From Variovorax paradoxus NBRC 15149 (lineage in GTDB: Bacteria; Pseudomonadota; Gammaproteobacteria; Burkholderiales; Burkholderiaceae_C): 64,000 nucleotides of DNA. Each line of letters starts with the position of its first letter. Position 1 is the stretch's first letter. Below the pieces are notes generated by a model. It was given only the letters and a program-made list of their open reading frames with translations, was not told the origin of the DNA and searched no databases. Shown here one piece after another: positions 50,277 through 58,022 of the stretch. Made by a program: the position numbers and the translations under genes. The DNA is taken from contig NZ_BCUT01000008.1 of the NCBI RefSeq assembly GCF_001591365.1, positions 62,001 to 126,000 on the forward strand. Reading direction: 5' to 3'.

Positions 50277-50411
50277 GAGAACCTCCAGAACATTGATGAA
50301 TAAACCAAAAACCGGTCGTGTGATCCGGGCGCGAAGACCTCGCAAGTTTCGCGCCGCAGACCAGCGGCACCCTCCCGCCCCATCGACCTGGCGCGCAGTT
50401 TAGCTGAAGCT

Positions 50412-50819
50412 TTATGCGCCGGAAGCTGGCGTAGACCCTGTGTTTTCAGAGAGCTCGGCGGCCATGGCCTCGATCACCAAGGCGCGCAGCACGGCCTCGA
50501 TTTCCTCGCGCAGCCGGGGCACCATCGCATCGAGCTGCTGCTGCACGGCGGCCGAGACCGTGTCGCTCAGGCGCTCTTCCAAAGACAGGTCGACGCGCTG
50601 CAGCACGCGGTGCAGAAGCTGCTCCTCGAGGCGGACGATCTCGGCATCGGAGCGCTGCTCGGCCGGAGGCAATGCCACGGCTTCGGCGGGGTCGACCGCC
50701 AGTGCTGGCGGTGCGCTGGCGGGCGTTGCCGCCTCGGCGGCCAGCGGCTCGGCGGGGAGGTCGAGCACCGTGGTCAGCGTGGGAACGAACCGGGGCGGCG
50801 TGCGCAGCGTGCTGGCCAT
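50412..50819 (-). CDS. Hypothetical protein downstream of holC
   Basis: This 135-residue protein starts MASTLRTPPRFVPTLTTVLD. The N-terminal half is rich in Pro and Ala and probably disordered (about 20-55). A helical, amphipathic C-terminal half (VRLEEQLLHRVLQRVDLSLEERL onward to about 120) could oligomerise. Its start overlaps the holC stop as TGATG, so it is translated with holC. The position after holC recalls the DUF2486 proteins of Burkholderia, but similarity is weak. Function is unknown. Confidence 0.7.
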   Translation of the reverse strand: MASTLRTPPRFVPTLTTVLDLPAEPLAAEAATPASAPPALAVDPAEAVALPPAEQRSDAEIVRLEEQLLHRVLQRVDLSLEERLSDTVSAAVQQQLDAMVPRLREEIEAVLRALVIEAMAAELSENTGSTPASGA

Positions 50820-51262
50820 CAGGAGGCGCTCCTTGCAAAGTCGTGCGGCTGGATCGAATAGCCCCGGTCGGCATAGTGGCGCCAGCGCGAGCGGCCGATC
50901 TGCCGGTCGTCGGCCTCGTTGCTCACGATGTCGACCAGGCGCTCGAAGCGCTCGAAGCCGACGGGCACCGTGGGCCCGAGATTGACCAGCATCTCGCGGT
51001 GCGCGAGCCCCGCGGCGTCCGCGCCCTCGGCGCAAAGAATGACCGGCGAGCGCGCCACCAGGTGGGGCTGCGCATCGCCGCGGCAATGCGCGATGAAGTC
51101 GCAGGGCGAGAGCTGCCAGAGCGCCGCATCGACCGCCTCCAGCATCTGCGGCTCGCCCACCACGACCACCCGCAAGCCGCGCACGCTCACGGCCTTGCGC
51201 ACCAGCCGGCAGGCGTAGTTCGCCTTGTCCGGCAGATTGAAATGAAAGCCGATTTCCGTCAC
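50819..51262 (-). CDS. holC: DNA polymerase III subunit chi
   Basis: This 147-residue protein begins with GTG (VTEIGFHFNLPDKANYACRLVRKA), typical of chi. It contains AALWQLSPCDFIAHC, VILC and ERLVDIVSNEADDRQIGRSRWRHY, the conserved C-terminal half. Chi links the clamp loader (through psi) to SSB. The start overlaps the pepA stop (GTGA), the conserved pepA-holC arrangement. Confidence 0.92.
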   Translation of the reverse strand: MTEIGFHFNLPDKANYACRLVRKAVSVRGLRVVVVGEPQMLEAVDAALWQLSPCDFIAHCRGDAQPHLVARSPVILCAEGADAAGLAHREMLVNLGPTVPVGFERFERLVDIVSNEADDRQIGRSRWRHYADRGYSIQPHDFARSAS

Positions 51263-52794
51263 CGCGCGGACCGGGCCTTGCGCGCGGCCGCGCCGGGCTC
51301 CTTGCGCGCCGCCTTCTTGGGCGATGCCGCCTGGGCCGCGCCGCTGCGCGCGCGTTCCATCAGATAGGAGACCAGCAGGCCCACCGGCCGGCCGGTCGAG
51401 CCCTTGGCCGCCCCGCTCTTCCAGGCCGTGCCTGCGATGTCCAGGTGGGCCCAGGTGAAATCGCCGGCAAAGCGCTGCAGGAACTTGGCCGCGGTGATGG
51501 CGCCGCCGGCTCGGCCGGCCACGTTGGCGACGTCGGCAAAGTTGCTCTTCAGGCCTTCGGCGTATTCGTCGTCCAGCGGCAGCCGCCAGCAGCGGTCCTG
51601 CGACTGCTCGCCGGCCGCCTGGAGCGCCTCGGCCAGCGAATCGTCGCTGGTGAACAGGCCGCTGCGCACGCCGCCCAGCGCCACCACGCAGGCGCCGGTG
51701 AGCGTGGCGATGTCGATCACGGCCGCGGGCTCGAAGCGCTTGGCATAGGTGAGCGCATCGCACAGGATGAGGCGGCCTTCGGCATCGGTGTTGAGCACTT
51801 CGATGGTCTGGCCGCTCATGCTGGTCACCACGTCGCCGGGCTTGATTGCGCGGCCGTCGTTCATGTTCTCGCACGAGGGCACGAGGCCCACCACGTTGAT
51901 GGCCGGCTGGATCTCGCCAAGCGCGCGGAAGGTGCCCAGCACGCTGGCCGCGCCGCACATGTCGAACTTCATTTCGTCCATTTCGGCCGCCGGCTTGAGC
52001 GAGACGCCGCCGGTGTCGAAGGTGATGCCCTTGCCGACCAGCACCACGGGCGCCTGGTCCTTGGGCCCGCCCTGGTAGCGCAGCACGATGAAACGCAGCG
52101 GTTCGGCCGAGCCTTGCGCCACGGCCGCGAACGAGCCCATGCCGAGTTTTTGCACTTCCTTGGGACCCAGCACCTCGCATTTGACGCGGGGCAGCTTGCC
52201 GAGCTCCTTGGCGGCCTCGGCCAGCAGCGTGGGCGTGCAGTAGTTGCCGGGGCGGTTGCCCCACTCCTTGGCGAGCTCGATGCCGGCGACGGTGGCACGG
52301 GCTTCGTCGAAGGCCGTGCCCACCGCTGCCGCGTCGGCCACGCCGAGCGTCAGGTGGCGGATGGTGCGCCCGTTCTCGCCGTTCGAGGTCTTGGCCTTGG
52401 TGGTGGTGTAGACGTAGCTGGCGTCGGCGGCGGCGGCCACCGCGCTGCCCACGGCGGCGCCATCGGCCTCTTGCGCGAAGGCCATGACCACCCGCTTGGG
52501 CCCGTAGGCCTTGGCCGCATTGACCGCCGCAATGACGCCGCTGCGCACCGAGGCGGGCTTGCCGTCGCCGATGGCGGCCAGCACCACGCGCGAGGCCACC
52601 ACCTCGTCGGGGTGGTAGAGCGCGAGCAGCTTGCCGGCCTTGTCGGGCAGGTCGCCGGCCTTGCGGGCGCTGGCGATGAGCGCGGACAGGGGGTCCTTGG
52701 CCGTGAGGGGCGCGCTGCCGACGAGCACGATCAGCACGTCGGATTTTTCGGCCGCGGCGCGGGCGACGGTGAGGGTCTTGAGCTGAAAGTCCAT
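51259..52794 (-). CDS. pepA: Leucyl aminopeptidase
   Basis: This 511-residue M17 metallopeptidase has an N-terminal macro-like domain. The catalytic domain has VGKGITFDTGGVSLKP (Lys and Asp ligands), CENMNDGRAIKPGDV and NTDAEGRLILCDAL, the family signature. A C-terminal Lys/Arg/Ala-rich tail (about 485-511) is an extension. It removes N-terminal residues; in E. coli PepA also binds DNA. It is divergent from lptF. Confidence 0.96.
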   Translation of the reverse strand: MDFQLKTLTVARAAAEKSDVLIVLVGSAPLTAKDPLSALIASARKAGDLPDKAGKLLALYHPDEVVASRVVLAAIGDGKPASVRSGVIAAVNAAKAYGPKRVVMAFAQEADGAAVGSAVAAAADASYVYTTTKAKTSNGENGRTIRHLTLGVADAAAVGTAFDEARATVAGIELAKEWGNRPGNYCTPTLLAEAAKELGKLPRVKCEVLGPKEVQKLGMGSFAAVAQGSAEPLRFIVLRYQGGPKDQAPVVLVGKGITFDTGGVSLKPAAEMDEMKFDMCGAASVLGTFRALGEIQPAINVVGLVPSCENMNDGRAIKPGDVVTSMSGQTIEVLNTDAEGRLILCDALTYAKRFEPAAVIDIATLTGACVVALGGVRSGLFTSDDSLAEALQAAGEQSQDRCWRLPLDDEYAEGLKSNFADVANVAGRAGGAITAAKFLQRFAGDFTWAHLDIAGTAWKSGAAKGSTGRPVGLLVSYLMERARSGAAQAASPKKAARKEPGAAARKARSAR

Positions 52795-52815
52795 AATCCT
52801 TTTTTTCCTCGAACG

Positions 52816-53955
52816 ATGTTATTCCATTCTTCCCTACGCAAGGAGCTGTCGCGCAGCTTCGGAGCGACCCTCGTGGTCCTGGTCACCATCGTGATGACCA
52901 TGATGCTCATCCGCACGCTCGGGCTCGCCTCCAAGGGCAGCGTGAACCCGTCCGAAGTGTTCCTCGTGATGGCGTACACGGTGCTCGGCTACATGCCGAC
53001 CATCCTGAGCCTGAGCCTGTTCATCGCCATTGTCGGCACCTTGTCGCGCATGTACCGCGACAGCGAGATGGTGATCTGGTTTTCCAGCGGGCGGGGCCTG
53101 GCCGATTTCGTCGAGCCGCTGTTCCGCTTCGCCTGGCCGGTGCTGGTGCTGATCGCGGTGATGGCGCTGCTGGGCTGGCCGTGGGCCAACTCGCAGACCA
53201 TCGGCATGCGGGCGCAATATGAAGGGCGCAGCGACATCGAGCGGGTCACGCCGGGCGAATTCCGCGAATCCTCCGGGCGCATGCGGGTCTTCTTCATCGA
53301 CAAGGACACGCCGGATGGCGCCACGGCCACCAACGTGTTCATCTGGGCGGTCGAGCGCGGCCTGCAGATCACCACCTCGGCGCGCAGCGGACGCATCGAG
53401 AACGTCGGCAACAACCGCTTCCTGATGCTGAGCAACGGGCAGCGGCTGGAGCGGCCGCTGCTGCCCACCGCGGGGCTCAAGATCAGCGAATTCGAGACCT
53501 ATGGCACCCGGGCCGGCGGCACCTCCGACTTCTCCGCGGACAACACGCCGGCGCGCGCCAAGCCCACGCTCCAGCTGCTGCGCGAGCCCGGCGACGCCAG
53601 CCGCGGCGAACTGGCCTGGCGCATCGGCATGCTGCTGGCGGCCATCAATTTCGTGCTGCTGGCGCTGACGGTGTCGAGCGTCAACCCGCGCGTGGGGCGA
53701 AGCGGCAACCTGCTGTTCGCGCTGTTCGCCTTCGTCGTCTACTACAACATGCTCAACCTGGGCCAGAGCTGGATCAGCTCCGGGCGCTTCAGCATGGGCT
53801 CGTTCATGCTGCTGCTGCACGGCGGCGTCCTGCTGATCGGCGTGGCATGGCTGCTCCTGCGCAACAACAACTGGGGCCGCAGGCGCAGGACCGAGCACGT
53901 CATGGCCGGCGGCCTGCCGCCTTCGCCGCCCTCGAAAATCGACCCGACCTCGTGA
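52816..53955 (+). CDS. lptF: LPS export ABC transporter permease LptF
   Basis: This 379-residue inner-membrane protein has two helices at each end of a large periplasmic beta-jellyroll domain (about 115-265). It starts MLFHSSLRKELSRSFGATLVV and includes YMPTILSLSLFIAIVGTLSRMYRDSEM, typical of LptF. With LptG and LptB it extracts lipopolysaccharide from the inner membrane. The stop overlaps the lptG start (GTGA). It is divergent from pepA. Confidence 0.95.
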   Translation: MLFHSSLRKELSRSFGATLVVLVTIVMTMMLIRTLGLASKGSVNPSEVFLVMAYTVLGYMPTILSLSLFIAIVGTLSRMYRDSEMVIWFSSGRGLADFVEPLFRFAWPVLVLIAVMALLGWPWANSQTIGMRAQYEGRSDIERVTPGEFRESSGRMRVFFIDKDTPDGATATNVFIWAVERGLQITTSARSGRIENVGNNRFLMLSNGQRLERPLLPTAGLKISEFETYGTRAGGTSDFSADNTPARAKPTLQLLREPGDASRGELAWRIGMLLAAINFVLLALTVSSVNPRVGRSGNLLFALFAFVVYYNMLNLGQSWISSGRFSMGSFMLLLHGGVLLIGVAWLLLRNNNWGRRRRTEHVMAGGLPPSPPSKIDPTS

Positions 53956-55061
53956 AAACAATCCGACGCCTGATCTATGTCGAGGCACTGAAGGCCGTGG
54001 CTTTCGTGACCCTCGGCTTCCTGAGCCTGTTCTTCTTCTTCGACTTCGTCGACGAGCTGCAGTCGATCGGCCGGCCCGAAAGCCTTGCCTACGGCCCTGC
54101 GCAGGCACTGATCTACGTGACCCTGCTGATTCCGAGCCACCTTTACGAACTGCTCCCGATCACGGTGCTGATCGGCTGCATCTTCGTGATGGCGCGCCTT
54201 GCGCAAAGCTCGGAATACACCATTCTTCGCACCAGCGGCCTGGGGCCGTGGCGCGCGCTGCGCACGCTGCTGCTGCTGGGCGTGGGCTTCGTCTTCCTGA
54301 CCTTTGCCATCGGCGACTACATCGCGCCGGCGTCCGAGCGCACCGGCCAGCTGCTCAAGTCGCGCTACCAGGGCTCCTACTCGCTGGTCGGCAACACGGG
54401 CGCATGGCTCAAGGAAAAGCGCGAGAACGTGTCCTATGCCGTCAACGTGCTGTCCATCGCGCGCGACGGTTCGCTCAAGAATGCGCGCATCTTCGAGTTC
54501 GACGCCAACGGCTATGTGCGCAAGCAGCTCGTCGCGTCCTCGGCACGCATCTTCGACGACCACTGGCAGCTGTCGGACGTCGAGCTGCAGGACTACGAAA
54601 CGCGCATCTCGGCAGAAAAGGCCCGCATCTTGACCACCAAGGTGCCGCAGCTCGACTGGCCGACCACGCTGACTAGCGAAATGGTGTCGGTGGCGCTGCT
54701 GCGGCCCGACCGAATGGGCACGCTGGACCTGTTCGACTACATCCGGCACCTGGAGGCCAACGGCCAGACCGCGCAGCGCTACGAGATCCAGTTCTGGCGC
54801 AAGGTCTTCTACCCGCTCTCATGCCTGGTGATGGTGGTGCTCGCCCTGCCCTTCGCCTACCTGCACTTCCGCCAGGCCGGCATCACCACCTACGTGTTCG
54901 GCGGCGTGATGATCGGCATCAGCTTCTTCCTGCTGAACAACGTCTTCGGCTATCTCGGCAACCTGAGCAACTGGTCGCCATGGCTGACGGCGGCGGCGCC
55001 CGGGCTCATCTATTCGGTGATGTCGCTGGCCGCCTTCAGCTGGCTGGTGCTTCGAAGGTAG
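53952..55061 (+). CDS. lptG: LPS export ABC transporter permease LptG
   Basis: This 369-residue partner of LptF has a GTG start (VKTIRRLIYVEALKAVAFVT) that overlaps lptF. It has the ITVLIGCIFVMARLAQSSEYTILRTSG coupling region, a periplasmic jellyroll domain, and C-terminal helices (VFGGVMIGISFFLLNNVFGYL). It is required for transport of LPS across the periplasmic bridge. Confidence 0.95.
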   Translation: MKTIRRLIYVEALKAVAFVTLGFLSLFFFFDFVDELQSIGRPESLAYGPAQALIYVTLLIPSHLYELLPITVLIGCIFVMARLAQSSEYTILRTSGLGPWRALRTLLLLGVGFVFLTFAIGDYIAPASERTGQLLKSRYQGSYSLVGNTGAWLKEKRENVSYAVNVLSIARDGSLKNARIFEFDANGYVRKQLVASSARIFDDHWQLSDVELQDYETRISAEKARILTTKVPQLDWPTTLTSEMVSVALLRPDRMGTLDLFDYIRHLEANGQTAQRYEIQFWRKVFYPLSCLVMVVLALPFAYLHFRQAGITTYVFGGVMIGISFFLLNNVFGYLGNLSNWSPWLTAAAPGLIYSVMSLAAFSWLVLRR

Positions 55062-55066
55062 CGAAG

Positions 55067-55441
55067 ATGGCCACGGGGAATGCAAGGGGCATCGTGCTGC
55101 TGGCCCATGGTTCGCGCGACGAGCGCTGGCGCGAGCCCATCGAGGCGGTGGCCGCACGCGTGACGGCGCTCGACCCGCAGGCCCGCGTGGCCTGCGCCTA
55201 CATGGAGCTTGCGGCGCCCGACCTGCGCACCGCGGCCGCGGCCCTGATTGCCAGCGGCGCCAGGAGACTTCGCGTGGTTCCGCTCTTCCTCGGCATGGGC
55301 AAGCATGCCCGCGAAGACCTGCCGCTTCAGGTGGATGCGCTGCGCCAGGCCTGGCCGCAGGTCGACTTCCAGCTGGCCGGCATCGTTGGCGAAGAGCCCG
55401 AGCTGGTCGATCTGCTGGCCAGAATTGCAAGCAAATCTTGA
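55067..55441 (+). CDS. CbiX/sirohydrochlorin chelatase-like protein
   Basis: This 124-residue single-domain chelatase homologue starts MATGNARGIVLLAHGSRDERW. The active-site His lies in LLAHGSRD and a second candidate in GMGKHAREDLP. Short CbiX proteins insert cobalt or iron (SirB-like) into sirohydrochlorin. The following gene is a CysB-type regulator, and sirohaem is needed for sulfite reduction, so a role in sulfur assimilation is reasonable. It begins 5 bp after lptG. Confidence 0.87.
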   Translation: MATGNARGIVLLAHGSRDERWREPIEAVAARVTALDPQARVACAYMELAAPDLRTAAAALIASGARRLRVVPLFLGMGKHAREDLPLQVDALRQAWPQVDFQLAGIVGEEPELVDLLARIASKS

Positions 55442-55478
55442 ACTTGCAGCAATTTCCATAGACTCCGAAGGCATAATG

Positions 55479-55500
55479 AATTCCGCAATAAGACGGAATT
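55479..55500. promoter_or_regulatory. 7-8-7 inverted repeat upstream of the CysB-type gene
   Basis: AATTCCG-caataaga-CGGAATT ends four bases before the LysR-type start codon, with a CATAAT possible -10 just upstream. Such A+T-rich dyads near LysR genes are usually autoregulatory sites. Confidence 0.5.
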
Positions 55501-55504
55501 TGAT

Positions 55505-56446
55505 ATGAATCTGCACCAGTTCAAGTTTGTTCAGGAAGCCGTGCGGCGCAACCTGAACCTGACGGAGGCGGCGAAGGCGCTGCACACCTCGCAGCCGGGC
55601 GTGTCCAAGGCGATCATCGAGCTCGAGGAAGAGCTCGGCGTCGAGATCTTCGCGCGCCATGGCAAGCGCCTGAAGCGGGTCACCGAGCCGGGCCAGCACG
55701 TGATCGCGAGCATCGAATTGATCATGCGCGAAGTCGGCAACCTCAAGCGCATCGGCGAGCAGTTCAGCGCACAGGACAGCGGCACGCTCTCGATCGCCAC
55801 CACCCACACCCAGGCGCGCTACGTGCTGCCGGTGCCTGTGGCCAAGCTGCGCGAGGCTTATCCCAAGGTCAACGTGAGCCTGCACCAGGGCTCGCCCGAC
55901 CAGGTCGCACGCATGGTGATCGACGAGATCGCCGAAGTGGGCATCGCCACCGAATCGCTCTCGGACTACACCGAACTCGTGACCCTGCCCTGCTACGAAT
56001 GGCAGCACGTGCTGGTGCTGCCCAAGGACCATCCGCTGGCGGCCAAGGAGCGCATCTCGCTCGAAGACCTGGCGCACGAGCCCATCATCACCTACCACCC
56101 GTCGTTCACCGGCCGCACGCGCATCGACCATGCCTTTGCGCAGAAGAAGCTCACGCCGCGCATCGCGCTCGAAGCGATCGACTCCGACGTGATCAAGACC
56201 TACGTGCGCCTGGGCCTTGGCGTGGGCATCGTGGCCGAGATGGCGGTGCGCGACGAATCGAACGCCGATCTGGTGGTGCGCCCCATGGGCCATGTGTTCG
56301 GCCAGAACATCGCGCGCGTGGCCTTCAAGCGCAGCGCCTACCTGCGCAACTTCGTCTTCAAGTTTGCCGAGCTGCTGTCCGACCGGCTCGACCGCAATCT
56401 GATTGCCAAGGCCCTGAGCGGCCACCAGCAAGACTACGAACTTTGA
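55505..56446 (+). CDS. cysB: CysB-family LysR transcriptional regulator
   Basis: This 313-residue regulator has an N-terminal winged HTH (MNLHQFKFVQEAVRRNLNLTEAAKALHTSQPGVSKAI), and an effector domain starting TLSIATTHTQARYVLPVPV, which carries the CysB thiosulfate/acetylserine site sequence TTHTQARY. Extent and features match CysB/Cbl. It would activate sulfate-assimilation genes under sulfur limitation. The cbiX-like gene lies just upstream. Confidence 0.9.
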   Translation: MNLHQFKFVQEAVRRNLNLTEAAKALHTSQPGVSKAIIELEEELGVEIFARHGKRLKRVTEPGQHVIASIELIMREVGNLKRIGEQFSAQDSGTLSIATTHTQARYVLPVPVAKLREAYPKVNVSLHQGSPDQVARMVIDEIAEVGIATESLSDYTELVTLPCYEWQHVLVLPKDHPLAAKERISLEDLAHEPIITYHPSFTGRTRIDHAFAQKKLTPRIALEAIDSDVIKTYVRLGLGVGIVAEMAVRDESNADLVVRPMGHVFGQNIARVAFKRSAYLRNFVFKFAELLSDRLDRNLIAKALSGHQQDYEL

Positions 56447-56484
56447 TCCAGACCCCGATTCCGAATCCGATTCCGAGCACCACC

Positions 56485-57660
56485 ATGAGCGCCCTTTCCT
56501 CCTCCCCCCGCACCCCGGAGATCGCCACCAAGCTGCCCGCCGTGGGCACCACCATCTTCACCGTGATGTCCGCGCTCGCGGCAGAAAAGAATGCGGTGAA
56601 CCTCGGCCAGGGCTTCCCCGATTTCAACTGCGACCCGAAGCTGCTCGAAGACGTCACGGCCGCCATGGCCGCGGGCCACAACCAGTACCCGCCCATGCCC
56701 GGCATCCCGGCATTGCGCGAGGCCATCGCGCGCAAGATCTCTGCGCTCTATGGCCACGACTACAGCGCCGCCGACGAGATCACCGTCACCGCCGGCGCCA
56801 CGCAGGCGATCATCACCGCCATTCTTGCGGTGGTGCGCGCGGGCGACGAGGTGATCGTTCTGGAGCCCTGCTACGACAGCTATGTGCCCAACATCGAGCT
56901 GGCCGGCGGCCGTGTGGTGCGCGTGCCGCTGGTGCCCGGCACCTTCCGCCCCGACTTCGACAAGATCGCCGCGGCGCTCACCCCGCGTACGCGGGCGATC
57001 ATCGTCAACACGCCGCACAACCCGAGCGCCACGGTCTGGACCGCCGCCGAGATGCGCAAGCTCGAGGAGCTGCTGGCACCGACCGACGTCCTCGTGATTG
57101 CCGACGAGGTCTACGAGCACATGGTCTACGACGGTGCGCAGCATGAAAGCGTGGCGCGCTTCCCGGGCCTCGCGGCGCGCAGCTTCATCGTGAGCAGCTT
57201 CGGCAAGACCTACCACGTCACCGGCTGGAAGGTCGGCTTCGTGGCCGCGCCCGCGCCGCTGATGGCCGAGTTCCGCAAGGTGCACCAGTTCAACGTGTTC
57301 ACCGTCAACACGCCGATGCAGCATGCGCTCGCGCAATACATGGCCGAGCCGGGGCCCTACCTCGAGCTGCCCGCCTTCTACCAGCGCAAGCGCGACCTGT
57401 TCGCGGCCGGCCTGGCCCAGAAGACCCGCTTCAGGCTGCTGCGCAGCGAGGGCAGCTATTTCCAGTGCGTCGACATCTCGGCGGTGAGCGACCTGTCCGA
57501 AGCCGAGTTCTGCCTGTGGCTCACGCGCGAGATCGGCGTGGCGGCGATTCCGCTGTCGGCCTTCTACGGCAACGGCTTCGACCAGCGCGTGGTCCGCTTC
57601 TGCTTCGCCAAGAAGGACGAGACGCTGCTCGCGGCGCTGGATCGGCTCGCACGGCTTTGA
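56485..57660 (+). CDS. PLP-dependent aminotransferase, YbdL-like (methionine aminotransferase)
   Basis: This 391-residue fold-type I aminotransferase has NLGQGFPDFNCDP, TAGATQAI, NTPHNPSA, ADEVYEHMVYDG and SSFGKTYHVTGWKVGF, in which Lys binds PLP. The last motif and the FNVFTVNTPMQHALAQY segment are close to YbdL, which prefers methionine, histidine and phenylalanine. Kynurenine-type activity is also possible in this subfamily. It follows the cysB-like gene by 38 bp, consistent with a sulfur amino-acid role. Confidence 0.88.
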   Translation: MSALSSSPRTPEIATKLPAVGTTIFTVMSALAAEKNAVNLGQGFPDFNCDPKLLEDVTAAMAAGHNQYPPMPGIPALREAIARKISALYGHDYSAADEITVTAGATQAIITAILAVVRAGDEVIVLEPCYDSYVPNIELAGGRVVRVPLVPGTFRPDFDKIAAALTPRTRAIIVNTPHNPSATVWTAAEMRKLEELLAPTDVLVIADEVYEHMVYDGAQHESVARFPGLAARSFIVSSFGKTYHVTGWKVGFVAAPAPLMAEFRKVHQFNVFTVNTPMQHALAQYMAEPGPYLELPAFYQRKRDLFAAGLAQKTRFRLLRSEGSYFQCVDISAVSDLSEAEFCLWLTREIGVAAIPLSAFYGNGFDQRVVRFCFAKKDETLLAALDRLARL

Positions 57661-57795
57661 CCCGGCTCGCGCGGCTTGAATGCCGACGGCCCCGGTAGGA
57701 AAGCCCTGACCGCCGAAGAAGCGGCTATCCGGCGCGGGCCCGGTCTCCTGGCACCGAGCATGAATGCTCGTAACAACAAGGTCCAGGAGAAACGC

Positions 57796-57954
57796 ATGTC
57801 CCTCTCGTTCATTCTGCTGATCATCCTGATATTGCTTCTGATCGGTGCGCTGCCGAGCTGGGGCTACAGCCGGAGCTGGGGCTACTGGCCCAGCGGCGGG
57901 CTGGGCCTGGTCGTGCTGATCGTCATCATCCTGGTGCTCATGGGCCGCATATGA
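57796..57954 (+). CDS. DUF3309 small membrane protein
   Basis: This 52-residue protein has two hydrophobic helices (SLSFILLIILILLLIGALP and GLGLVVLIVIILVLMGRI) around a Trp/Tyr/Ser/Gly-rich loop (WGYSRSWGYWPSGG). The loop and length match DUF3309 proteins. CCAGGAGAAACGC precedes the ATG. Function is unknown; relatives are often stress-induced membrane peptides. A terminator follows. Confidence 0.8.
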   Translation: MSLSFILLIILILLLIGALPSWGYSRSWGYWPSGGLGLVVLIVIILVLMGRI

Positions 57955-57984
57955 CGCTGCCCGGCCCTTCATGCACCTGAAAGG

Positions 57985-58010
57985 AGCCCGCGAGAAGCGG
58001 GCTTCTTTTT
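57985..58010 (+). terminator. Rho-independent terminator after the DUF3309 gene
   Basis: AGCCCGC pairs with GCGGGCT around a GAGAA loop and is followed by TCTTTTT. It ends plus-strand transcription 13 bp before the convergent hrpA stop. Confidence 0.85.
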
Positions 58011-58022
58011 GCCGGCCGCCGA

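Noticed and set aside
57755-57770. GAGCAT-GA-ATGCTC inverted repeat before the DUF3309 gene
   Set aside because: Short, and in a region with many chance dyads; no promoter or factor can be tied to it.
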